Positions 17,438 through 25,276 of a stretch of 64,000 nt of DNA are shown here, one piece after another. This DNA is from Paludibacteraceae bacterium (GTDB lineage: Bacteria > Bacteroidota > Bacteroidia > Bacteroidales > Paludibacteraceae). A program made the position numbers and the translations under genes. The notes under the pieces were generated by a model. It saw nothing but the letters and a program-made list of their open reading frames with translations, searched no databases and had not been told where the DNA came from. Where the stretch lies: the NCBI GenBank assembly GCA_016285885.1, contig JAEERP010000002.1:124001-188000 (forward strand). The letters run 5' to 3'. Position 1 is the stretch's first letter, and the number at the start of each line of letters is the position of its first letter.

Positions 17438-19267
17438 TTATTCCGAGCATGTTTGGTACTTCCCGGGCTCGTGTATCGGATTTTCACCGTTGAATCCTCT
17501 TGGACGTTTGACATTTTCGTCGTAGCGTGTTTTGCTGAATATTCGGAAATCGCCTCGCTCGTAGTCTTGGAATGAAATGTGACAGTAGATCGGTCCTTCT
17601 GGCAGGTATTCATTATGGGACATGGTGCGGGTTCCTACCGTGTAGAGGTAATTGTAGTATCCGTCTTTGAAGACGATGTGGAGTGCTATGTTGCCGACGG
17701 TGAACCATCGCCCTTTGGCAAGGATGTTCTCTTTGTGGCTGTCGTCATAGTCCATCACCACGAATTCGGCGTCTCCATTGGGTGAGAGATGGTACCTGTA
17801 TTTGTGGTTGCCACCGCAGCATCGGCCGTCCATGAACCATGTATATCCGTTTTCGAGCATGAGCCTTGGGTCGCGTACGGATGTGTCTGGATGTGCGAGT
17901 TGCTCTGGCGTGACGAATCTCTCTGGCTCGACATTTTTGATTAGGTCGTCCAATGTGGAGAATGGTTGGTTGATCTTCGGCAGTTTTGAGGCCTCTGACT
18001 TAGCTCGTTTATAGAGGCGATATGGCAATCCGTCGTTCCCGATCATTGTCATCTCATCTTCGCTGAATACATAGTATGCGTAGGTGGTTGTTTTCCCTGA
18101 ACTGGATACAATGTTCAGGGATCTGTTGTTGAGTGTGTACCAATCTCCTGTAACGTCAGGGTAGCCGGTGACGCCACCTGCTCCATCTTCTTGGACGATG
18201 AGTGTGCCGCTTTCTCCGACCCATGCCTCCTCATCGGTAGTGATCAGCCTACAGTCGCGGTATTCGCTCCCTTCACAGTTGGAGGCTTGTGGATTGGCGG
18301 CTTTGCAAGGAGCAGTCATGCCTTCTGGCATCTTCTCCGAGTAGCCGAGTCTGAAACCCATTCCGGCTGCGCCATCTCTTGAACGTATCGCTCTTCGACT
18401 CACCCTTGCGAACTCTTCCGGCTCGCTGTAGTGTCCGCCTCGACGGGTCTTGTTACCAGAGCCTGTGAGCTGGATAGGGTTGGTTTTTGGTGTGTCAGTA
18501 TAGGCGATCAACCAGTCGTATACCCACTCCCATGAGTTTCCACTCATGTCGTAGATCCCTAATTCGTTGGGTTTCTTCGTGCCCACTTCATGAGGGGAGT
18601 CTCCACTGTTGCCGGCATGCCATGCCACTTCGTCCGCATCGTCGCTTCCTGCATATTTGTGGTTCAATGGCACACCTTTCTTGCCTCCTCTTGCCGCGAA
18701 TTCCCACTCTGCGTCGGTCAATAGTCGATAGGTGCGTCCTGTCTTCTCGTTTAGCTTGCAGATGAAGTCGTTCGCTTCAAACCAGCTGACTCCAATTTTC
18801 GGGGCTTTGCCTTTCTCCCAGAAATTGGATGTGGTGCCCATGACTGCGTTCCAAAGCTCGTTGGTCACCTCATACTTGCAGATGAAGAAGTCGCTTACGG
18901 TCACTTGATGGGAAGGTGTCTCGTATTTCTTGTCTTGTTCTGCGCAATCGTCGCATCCTCTGGTATAGGTGCCTCCTTCCACGTAGACCATCTCGATGAC
19001 GACTTTGCCCACGGTGTCGGAGAAGTCTCCTTTCGGATGGATCGTGTTGTTCGTGAATGTGGCGCTGTCCACGTCGGCGATCTTGTACTTCTTCGTTTGG
19101 TCACCCTCGATCAGCATCTCGTTCCTCTTGAATCTGATGGTGTCGATCTCTTCTGTTCTCATCGATTCTTTTTGACCGCCCTTTAAATGTATGGTCAAAA
19201 TCTCCTGTGCCGACCATAAGAGAATGCTCATAGCCGACAGAACCGCAAATAATATGTACTTTTTCAT
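17438..19267 (-). CDS. Secreted SUMF1/FGE-fold protein, probably non-catalytic
   Basis: 609 residues. A signal peptide (about 1-19) is followed by a short module (about 20-75: RTEEIDTIRFKRNEMLI and ADVDSATF) also present in the 871-residue neighbour. Residues about 88-312 are a formylglycine-generating-enzyme-like (SUMF1) domain: VEMVYVEGGTYTRG, EVTNELWNAVMG, RLLTDAEWEFAARGG, MSGNSWEWVYDW and GMGFRLG. The paired catalytic cysteines of true FGE are not seen in the RVSRRAIRSRDG segment, so a binding or structural role is more likely than sulfatase activation. The C-terminal 290 residues hold two lipocalin-like beta segments and are unassigned. Its ATG overlaps the upstream T9SS gene by 4 bases. 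Confidence 0.72.
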   Translation of the reverse strand: MKKYILFAVLSAMSILLWSAQEILTIHLKGGQKESMRTEEIDTIRFKRNEMLIEGDQTKKYKIADVDSATFTNNTIHPKGDFSDTVGKVVIEMVYVEGGTYTRGCDDCAEQDKKYETPSHQVTVSDFFICKYEVTNELWNAVMGTTSNFWEKGKAPKIGVSWFEANDFICKLNEKTGRTYRLLTDAEWEFAARGGKKGVPLNHKYAGSDDADEVAWHAGNSGDSPHEVGTKKPNELGIYDMSGNSWEWVYDWLIAYTDTPKTNPIQLTGSGNKTRRGGHYSEPEEFARVSRRAIRSRDGAAGMGFRLGYSEKMPEGMTAPCKAANPQASNCEGSEYRDCRLITTDEEAWVGESGTLIVQEDGAGGVTGYPDVTGDWYTLNNRSLNIVSSSGKTTTYAYYVFSEDEMTMIGNDGLPYRLYKRAKSEASKLPKINQPFSTLDDLIKNVEPERFVTPEQLAHPDTSVRDPRLMLENGYTWFMDGRCCGGNHKYRYHLSPNGDAEFVVMDYDDSHKENILAKGRWFTVGNIALHIVFKDGYYNYLYTVGTRTMSHNEYLPEGPIYCHISFQDYERGDFRIFSKTRYDENVKRPRGFNGENPIHEPGKYQTCSE

Positions 19268-19758
19268 TTCTTGCTGAATTTAATGTATGTGTTGTTTAAC
19301 TTAATAGTGTAAATGCCTTGGGGAATGTCGCTTAGAATGATGCGTTCTCCCCTTTGGATCTTCCCCGAAGCGATCTGTTCGCCCTTCAGGTTGAATATCG
19401 CATACTGGACGGGCGCAGAAGATGGCGGATTGATTTCCAAATAATCCGAAGCAGGGTTCGGATAGATGCGGAAATCGGAGTCGCCTTGAAGAAGAGATGT
19501 GCCAGACGAGGAGTACTCCATAACCTGGAGTTTCCGGATCTCGCTGATCTTCTCTTTTTGGGGGGTGCTTGTCCCGTCTGGTTCCACTACTAAGTATTCG
19601 CCGGAGAAAAAGATTTTGCCGGTTTCATACATTGAATACTCTCTTGTGCCGCTTCTCGAATCCACGGTCACTTTCGCTGCTGGTGTGCCGCCCGCAAACG
19701 TAACATGAGGGCACAGCAATAGCAGGAATAAAACTGAATAACTTTTAGTGTTTTTCAT
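19264..19758 (-). CDS. Small T9SS type A sorting-domain protein
   Basis: 164 residues from the ATG at 19758, which begins a proper signal peptide (MKNTKSYSVLFLLLLCPHVT, cleavage after FAG or so); a longer frame to 19818 would put extra residues before it and would start upstream of a -7 box (TATATTTG, 19800-19793). The C-terminal 70 residues are a type A sorting domain: FRIYPNPASDYLEI, then VQYAIFNLKGEQI, then LSDIPQGIYTIKL and FSKK. The middle contains KIFFSGEYLVVE and EKISEIRKL, a weaker version of the module seen in the two downstream genes. Substrate of the T9SS; function unknown. It overlaps the SUMF1-domain gene (ATGA), so the two are co-expressed. Confidence 0.78.
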   Translation of the reverse strand: MKNTKSYSVLFLLLLCPHVTFAGGTPAAKVTVDSRSGTREYSMYETGKIFFSGEYLVVEPDGTSTPQKEKISEIRKLQVMEYSSSGTSLLQGDSDFRIYPNPASDYLEINPPSSAPVQYAIFNLKGEQIASGKIQRGERIILSDIPQGIYTIKLNNTYIKFSKK

Positions 19759-19871
19759 CTTATAAAAAAGATTTGCTATATATTGGTGAGGGCAAATATA
19801 TGTTTTTTTTTGAAACAACTATTTGTTTTTCAGCGAATAATTTTTTTTCTGCAGATTGTGGCTCGTTGCGC

Positions 19872-21797
19872 TTATTTCTTCAAGCCAAGTTTCCATTGCG
19901 CTCCGATGGAGAAGTTTCGTCCTGGCATCGCCCTGTATGGAATGTTCTGATAGTCGGTGTCGAATAGGTTGTTTATTTGCCCGTTGAGAATGATCTCCTG
20001 ATCGCAAGTCGTACATTTTTTCTTTCGCAGGGGAATTCTGAACTCTCCGTATAGGTTCCACAAGAGATAAGCGGGCATGATGTCGTATATATCGGAGGTG
20101 GTGCGCTCTCCCGTGTATTGCGCATTGAGGGAAAAACTGGTGCGTTTTTGCTGTACCAACCACCTCCCTGAGAGGGTGTGCTGGGGTAGTAGCGGCATCT
20201 GATGGCCGATGAATGGTTTTATGTTCACGAATCCTGCTTTGATCTCCGTGAAGGAGTAGTTGTGGCGGATGCTGATTTTGTTTTGGACCCGGGAGATCGG
20301 GAAGGCGTGTGTCATGCCTGACTCAATGCCTTTGGCCAAGACCCTTTCTATGTTGATGGGCTTCCATACGGTTCCTCTAGGCATCCACATGATCCAGTTG
20401 TCCACATCGTTTCTGTAGAGGGTGACGCCTGAGGTGAATCGGTAATGCTCGAGTGTGATGTTCCAATGACATTTCACTTCACAGCTGAGTGCGTTCTCCG
20501 GATCTAGGTCTATGTTCCCCAGATGTCCCCAATAACGGTCGTTGAGGTTGGGGATTTTGGTGTTTTTCGATATGTTGCAACCGATCCCCCAATCATTCTT
20601 TTTTAGCCGCATGGGGGTGATGTATATGCCAAGGGAGGGGGATAGCGGAATGTGGATGTTGCTGGCGAATCCTTTCCTGATGTTCCCATGGAGGGTGAGC
20701 TTGGAGGAGGGACGGAATCGGGAGAGGAGGAAGATGGACCCCCGCCATTCGTGGGTTCCCGCTTGGTAGGCATCCACTTCAGGATAGATGTATCGGACGT
20801 CCCCTCCTGCCTCTAGTGTGGTTTTTTTTAGCTCCTTTCTCACGTCGGAGGAGAGGGAGAAATCGTGTGTGGCGATGAGGTCCTCTTTGTAGTGCTCCCT
20901 GTCGTTGTTCCATGCGGCTTTGTTGCGCCAAATGACCCATTCCCCTTTCCCCTCGTGGCGGAGGATGACCTTGCTGCTTTGGTCTGTTATGTCTTCGTAT
21001 TTGGAGGGATCCTCATTGTTTTGCATCATGGGTTGTATGAGCCTGTCGCTGAAAGTGTGCCAGATGCTTGCCCCGAGGGTGTTGCGCGAATTTATCTTAA
21101 CATCGGTCTCGTTGAGTAATCCATAATTTTTGTAAGAGGCGTTCTTTTGCCTAAGTTCCTCGTCCCTGAAGTGGAAGGAGAAATTGTTTTCGCATCGTTG
21201 GTGGAACAGGACGGTATAGTTCTGGATCTTCTCGTTGCCGATGCTCAGCTTGAGTCCGTTGAAATCCTTTTTGTAGGATCCGTGGTCGGATTGGAGGGAG
21301 ATCCTGAAACGGTTGCTCCAGTCTGGCTTGGAGGTGAGGGTGACAGCTCCGCCGATGGCGCCGTTGCCGAAGACTGAGCTTTCGCCCCCTGGGTAAATCT
21401 CTATTCTGTCGAAGAAAAAGACGGGGATGAGGCTGTAGTCTGTCTGTCCCATGGTGAGGGGACTGATGTTGATGCCGTTCCATAATGTTTGGGTATGCGA
21501 TGCGGATGTGCCTCTCAGCGAGATGGTGGTCATCATGCCATTGCCGTTCTGTTTCACGACGAAGGGGGTGCTTTGTGTGATGAGGTCTGCGATGGAGGTG
21601 TGCCCTTTCTCACGAAGGATGGTGGAGTCTGCCTTGTAAGGGGTGGCGCTGGTGAAGTCTGACGTGGCACGTTCTTTTTCTCCTGAGACAGTAACCTCAT
21701 CCAGTATGTTGTCATTCGGTGTCGGGTATTCCAACGCTTGTGCCGCCACGGGCAAATGAGCAACGAGGCATACGATGACTAGAAGACGATTTTGCAT
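19872..21797 (-). CDS. TonB-dependent outer-membrane receptor
   Basis: 641 residues. Signal peptide (1-20, ends VAAQA), then the TonB-box-like region DEVTVSGEKE, the plug domain (about 50-160, with SLRGTSASHTQTLWNGI and the GGESSVFGNGAIGGAV segment) and a 22-strand-type beta-barrel to the end. It lacks the N-terminal carboxypeptidase-like domain of SusC proteins and is short, like BtuB or siderophore receptors. Substrate not determinable by eye; vitamin B12 is one option given the BtuG-like lipoprotein further along. It overlaps the upstream endonuclease/phosphatase gene by 19 bases and is the last gene of the rhomboid-rhomboid-phosphatase-receptor operon. Confidence 0.88.
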   Translation of the reverse strand: MQNRLLVIVCLVAHLPVAAQALEYPTPNDNILDEVTVSGEKERATSDFTSATPYKADSTILREKGHTSIADLITQSTPFVVKQNGNGMMTTISLRGTSASHTQTLWNGINISPLTMGQTDYSLIPVFFFDRIEIYPGGESSVFGNGAIGGAVTLTSKPDWSNRFRISLQSDHGSYKKDFNGLKLSIGNEKIQNYTVLFHQRCENNFSFHFRDEELRQKNASYKNYGLLNETDVKINSRNTLGASIWHTFSDRLIQPMMQNNEDPSKYEDITDQSSKVILRHEGKGEWVIWRNKAAWNNDREHYKEDLIATHDFSLSSDVRKELKKTTLEAGGDVRYIYPEVDAYQAGTHEWRGSIFLLSRFRPSSKLTLHGNIRKGFASNIHIPLSPSLGIYITPMRLKKNDWGIGCNISKNTKIPNLNDRYWGHLGNIDLDPENALSCEVKCHWNITLEHYRFTSGVTLYRNDVDNWIMWMPRGTVWKPINIERVLAKGIESGMTHAFPISRVQNKISIRHNYSFTEIKAGFVNIKPFIGHQMPLLPQHTLSGRWLVQQKRTSFSLNAQYTGERTTSDIYDIMPAYLLWNLYGEFRIPLRKKKCTTCDQEIILNGQINNLFDTDYQNIPYRAMPGRNFSIGAQWKLGLKK

Positions 21798-22900
21798 GAG
21801 ATAGGGTAGTGGTCGGAATATTTATCCTTCCCGATTTTGAATTGAAGGGCCTTCCCCTCTTTGCTGTGCATGATCTGGTCGATGCGGAAGTGGAACAACT
21901 TCCCGTTGTAGGTGTAGCCATAGCCAGACCCGCACTCCTCGAAGGAGTCTACTAGCCTATCCCCTACGACGGTGTGGTAGGTGTATGAGACTGGCACGTC
22001 GTTGAAGTCACCACAGAGGATGATGGGGTACTTCGTTTGCTTGATCAAGTTGTTCACAATCTCCGCTTGCTTGGCTCTGATTTTATAGGAGGTGCTCATC
22101 TTTGTGGATACGGAATTCACGACGCTGTTTGCGTCGTTTTTAGACACGGCCTTGATTTTCCTTAGTTTCGCCTTCTCCTCTTCTGTTAGCTTATTGCTCT
22201 CGAAGTGGCAATCGAAGACACGTATGGTGTCGCCCTTGACGACGATATCCGCATAGACGGCGCTGTTGTGCTCTGACTCATAGTCGATCACCCCCTTCTT
22301 CACGATCGGGTATTTGGAGAGGATGGCGACCCCTATCTGAGCATTCCATGTCAGTTGGTTTTCGTAGACGGCGCAGTATGGATAGTGAGGACTCAGTGTG
22401 TTGGATATCTCCTCTTGGGAAAGATACCCCTTGCGTTTGCTGTGCCCGAACTCCTGTATGCATACGATGTCGGACCCGCACTCCTCTATATGTTTCAGGG
22501 TTTGATTCTTCTCTTTGGGCGCAAAGAATTGGAACATCTGCACGTTGTAGCTGGTGACGGAGATGGTGTCTCCCTCGGCCTTGTGGTCGTGCCCTAGGGA
22601 GAAGGTTCTGCGTGCCTCACTGTAACAGATGACGATGGCGATGATCGGGATGAGTAGGTAGATCTTCCGTCTCACTATCCAAAACAGAAGGAACACCAGG
22701 TTGGCGAGTAATAGGTATGGGAATGCCAAACCCAAATAGGAGGGAAGAATATGGTCGTTCGGGCTGATAAAGCAGGCCGTCTTGCCGATAATCATGCACA
22801 AAGCCACGATCCCATTGATTAGGATAGCGAAGGTGTAGAAGGTGAAACGAATGAATCCCAACTTTCTACCTTTTTTTTCCGAAGAGTTTTCCTTTTTCAT
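21779..22900 (-). CDS. Membrane-anchored endonuclease/exonuclease/phosphatase family protein
   Basis: 373 residues. Three membrane helices occupy about residues 13-95, followed by an endonuclease/exonuclease/phosphatase (EEP) domain. Catalytic motifs are visible: SYNVQMF, IVCIQEFG with the metal-binding Glu, CGDFNDVP, and the final YSDHYPISCKI with the Asp-His pair. The family includes nucleases and phosphoesterases such as sphingomyelinase-like enzymes; the substrate is not known. The gene overlaps the upstream rhomboid gene by 35 bases and the receptor gene by 19 bases, which indicates tight translational coupling. Confidence 0.85.
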   Translation of the reverse strand: MKKENSSEKKGRKLGFIRFTFYTFAILINGIVALCMIIGKTACFISPNDHILPSYLGLAFPYLLLANLVFLLFWIVRRKIYLLIPIIAIVICYSEARRTFSLGHDHKAEGDTISVTSYNVQMFQFFAPKEKNQTLKHIEECGSDIVCIQEFGHSKRKGYLSQEEISNTLSPHYPYCAVYENQLTWNAQIGVAILSKYPIVKKGVIDYESEHNSAVYADIVVKGDTIRVFDCHFESNKLTEEEKAKLRKIKAVSKNDANSVVNSVSTKMSTSYKIRAKQAEIVNNLIKQTKYPIILCGDFNDVPVSYTYHTVVGDRLVDSFEECGSGYGYTYNGKLFHFRIDQIMHSKEGKALQFKIGKDKYSDHYPISCKIVF

Positions 22901-23750
22901 CGTCGTTCAAAGATTCGTATCCGCTACTTTTTATTTTGTCGAGTATCTTGTCGATATCGTCATTCTCTTGTTTTTTCCTATAATTATATTCCTGGTCATT
23001 CTCTCTAGTCGTGTAGGAAACCTTCATTTTGGGTTTTCTCCCCGCACCATGTATCAGGTTGGCGATCCGATGGAGTATCTTGTTGATCCAGTCCGTTATA
23101 TTCTTCCCTTTTTTGTATTCTATGGCAAATATATATCCGGCGACCGCTCCTCCGATATGGGCAAGTTCTCCTCCCGCATTTTCCGCATTGATTTGCATTA
23201 AGCTGATCAGTACGCTGACGAGGGCGATCCATTTGATCTTCACGTCGCCGATGAGAACCAGACGCATGGTTTGGTTGGGGGCGAAGACCGCCGTTGCGAT
23301 GGTGATCGCCATGACCGATGCGGAAGCGCCCAACAACAGGGACAACCCGATGACCGGGGCAAATTTTGGAAGAAGGTTGAATGCGATGATATAGGTGGCA
23401 CCCCCTGCGATTCCCCCAAGAATATATAGCCCGACCAAGTCGTGTTGCGAGCAGTATTGTAGGAAAAGTTTGCCAAACCAATAGAGCATCAGCAAGTTGA
23501 AGAGGATGTGAATGAAACTTTTGTGGAAGAACATGTAGGAGAGGATGCTCCAAGGCCTATGCGCGAATGTGCTAACCTGCGCAGGTAGCATGAGTGAATC
23601 GACCCACTCCGTATTGACGTTAAAGAGACCCAATAGGGCTTGAGCGATGCTGATGACTAAAAACACACCAAGATTGATGTATATTAGTTTAGTCAGCGTC
23701 GTCCCGTTTTTGAACGATTCAATTAATTCCTCTTTTATTTCTCCTCTCAT
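22866..23750 (-). CDS. Rhomboid family intramembrane serine protease
   Basis: 294 residues with six or more membrane helices. The catalytic Ser lies in GASASVMAI (GxSx motif) and the catalytic His in ELAHIGGAVAGY; the HXXXN-type region is seen as FFHKSFIHILFNLLML. A long cytoplasmic tail of about 80 charged residues ends in DKILDKIKSSGYESLNDDEK, a tail I associate with Bacteroidota rhomboids. Rhomboids cleave membrane proteins within the bilayer. It is the second of two adjacent rhomboids, 10 bases after the first. Confidence 0.93.
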   Translation of the reverse strand: MRGEIKEELIESFKNGTTLTKLIYINLGVFLVISIAQALLGLFNVNTEWVDSLMLPAQVSTFAHRPWSILSYMFFHKSFIHILFNLLMLYWFGKLFLQYCSQHDLVGLYILGGIAGGATYIIAFNLLPKFAPVIGLSLLLGASASVMAITIATAVFAPNQTMRLVLIGDVKIKWIALVSVLISLMQINAENAGGELAHIGGAVAGYIFAIEYKKGKNITDWINKILHRIANLIHGAGRKPKMKVSYTTRENDQEYNYRKKQENDDIDKILDKIKSSGYESLNDDEKGKLFGKKR

Positions 23751-23760
23751 ATTGTTTTTC

Positions 23761-24510
23761 TTATTGGAACTTTTTCTTGTTACTATGTCTCCAGTATAGG
23801 ATAAGCAATAACCCGAACAACAATCCTCCCAAGTGAGCGAAGTGCGCCACGTTGTCGATATCGAAATTCTTGACGCCGAAGAACAACTCGATTATGGCAT
23901 AACCGATGACTAAGTATTTCGCCTTGATAGGGATTGGGATGAACATGATGTAGAGCGGTTGGTTCGGGAAGAACATGCCGAATGCGAGCAGGAGCGCGAA
24001 TATGGCGCCGGAAGCGCCGACGCTGACGTATGCGTTGTATACGTTGTTGGCGTAATCCGTCACTTCACCGATCGAATAGAACACTATGTTGTTCCCTATA
24101 TCGATTGGTTTCGACAAGCCTCCTTCGATGAGCTGGTTGATTCCTGCCGTGAAAGGCGCCAAATCATATGTCCATGCGAGCTGTTGGACGATCCCCGCAC
24201 CGATTCCCGTCACGAAGTAGTAGATGAAAAACTTATTCCGCCCCATGGTACGCTCAATGACCGGCCCGAACATATATAAGTTGAACATGTTGCAGAACAA
24301 GTGGATGATGGAGCTGGGGTCGTGCAGGAACATGTATGTCACGAATTGGAAAGGTTTGAAGTCCGTCCCCGCCCAGTAGTGTAGTCCGAGGTATTTATAG
24401 ATGTCGATCTCTATCCTCGGCAACAGTTGTGCGGCGATCCAAAACAATACATTGATGATGATCAAGTGTATTATGATGGACGTGCCATTTTTATTTGATT
24501 CTGTTCCCAT
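23761..24510 (-). CDS. Rhomboid family intramembrane serine protease
   Basis: 249 residues. Six membrane helices, with catalytic Ser in VGASGAIFALLLAFG and catalytic His in VAHFAHLGGLLFGL; the FLHDPSSIIHLFCNMFNLYMFG segment is the loop-1/helix-2 signature. It lacks the long cytoplasmic tail of the next gene. First gene of a four-gene minus-strand operon. A TATTTTTG -7 box lies on the minus strand at 24543-24536, but I do not see a convincing TTTG at -33. Confidence 0.93.
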   Translation of the reverse strand: MGTESNKNGTSIIIHLIIINVLFWIAAQLLPRIEIDIYKYLGLHYWAGTDFKPFQFVTYMFLHDPSSIIHLFCNMFNLYMFGPVIERTMGRNKFFIYYFVTGIGAGIVQQLAWTYDLAPFTAGINQLIEGGLSKPIDIGNNIVFYSIGEVTDYANNVYNAYVSVGASGAIFALLLAFGMFFPNQPLYIMFIPIPIKAKYLVIGYAIIELFFGVKNFDIDNVAHFAHLGGLLFGLLLILYWRHSNKKKFQ

Positions 24511-24645
24511 ACGATCTTAATACTTTTAATGACCACAAAAATAAATAAAATCCCCGCATATTATGTTGATAAACATAAAATTGTCGCTTATTTCGTCTCC
24601 GAGGTAAACTTTTTTCGCTTTCATAGCATTTTTCTATCATTTTTT

Positions 24646-24676
24646 TTTGCAAAATTAATATTCGGGATTATCTTTG
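24646..24676 (+). promoter_or_regulatory. Promoter of the HU gene
   Basis: TTTG at 24646-24649, 19 bases, TATCTTTG at 24669-24676: a full match to the Bacteroidota consensus. Predicted start near 24683 gives a leader of about 113 bases before the HU ATG. A second TACTTTTG at 24787-24794 is too close to the ATG to be the main promoter. Confidence 0.7.
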
Positions 24677-24796
24677 TTGCGCTTACATCGTTGAAGCGGA
24701 GATAAACGAGATTTTGGGCAGGACGCCGATGATGTGATGGTGATTTTTTTTGATGTGATATTTCGATAATTCATTATATTTTAATTTACTTTTGTT

Positions 24797-25069
24797 ATGA
24801 ACAAATCAGAATTTATCAAAGCAATCGCTGAGAAGAGCGGTTTGACTATTGCAGACAGCAAGAAGGCTGTTGATGCTTATTCAGAAGTTGTAACTGCTGC
24901 ATTGAAGGGTGGCGACAAAGTTGCGCTTATTGGTTTCGGTTCTTTCTCTGTAAAAGAGAATCCTGCTCGTGAAGGTGTTAATCCTGCAACTCACAAGAAG
25001 ATCAAAATCGCAGCTAAGAAGGTTGCTAAGTTTAAAGCAGGTGCAGAGTTGAACAAGGCTCTCAATTGA
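24797..25069 (+). CDS. HU family DNA-binding protein
   Basis: 90 residues, the canonical length. MNKSEFIKAIAEKSGLTIAD at the N-terminus, GFGSFSVKENPAREGVNPAT as the DNA-binding beta-arm (with the Pro that intercalates in DNA) and a C-terminal basic helix identify the HU/IHF fold. It is a small nucleoid protein that bends DNA and is expected to be highly expressed, in line with its strong promoter match and terminator. Confidence 0.97.
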   Translation: MNKSEFIKAIAEKSGLTIADSKKAVDAYSEVVTAALKGGDKVALIGFGSFSVKENPAREGVNPATHKKIKIAAKKVAKFKAGAELNKALN

Positions 25070-25090
25070 TTGTTTTAAACAAACTCACAG

Positions 25091-25120
25091 AGGCGGTCCG
25101 TGTTTCGGGTCGCCTTTTTT
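25091..25120 (+). terminator. Rho-independent terminator after HU
   Basis: AGGCG...CGCCT stem (25091-25114, with a G-T and a mismatch) followed by six T at 25115-25120, 22 bases past the HU stop. Confidence 0.75.
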
Positions 25121-25276
25121 GTTTTATTGTGGGTCTCTGAAAATAATCGGAGATTTTTATGTATTTTTGCGGAAAATTCTGCGTGACCGTTCTCCTCCCG
25201 CTTGTTAAGGGTGGCCGACGTGTTCGCATTTTGTTGTAATCGGGATTCTTTTGTATTCCCACATCGATTTATTGAA

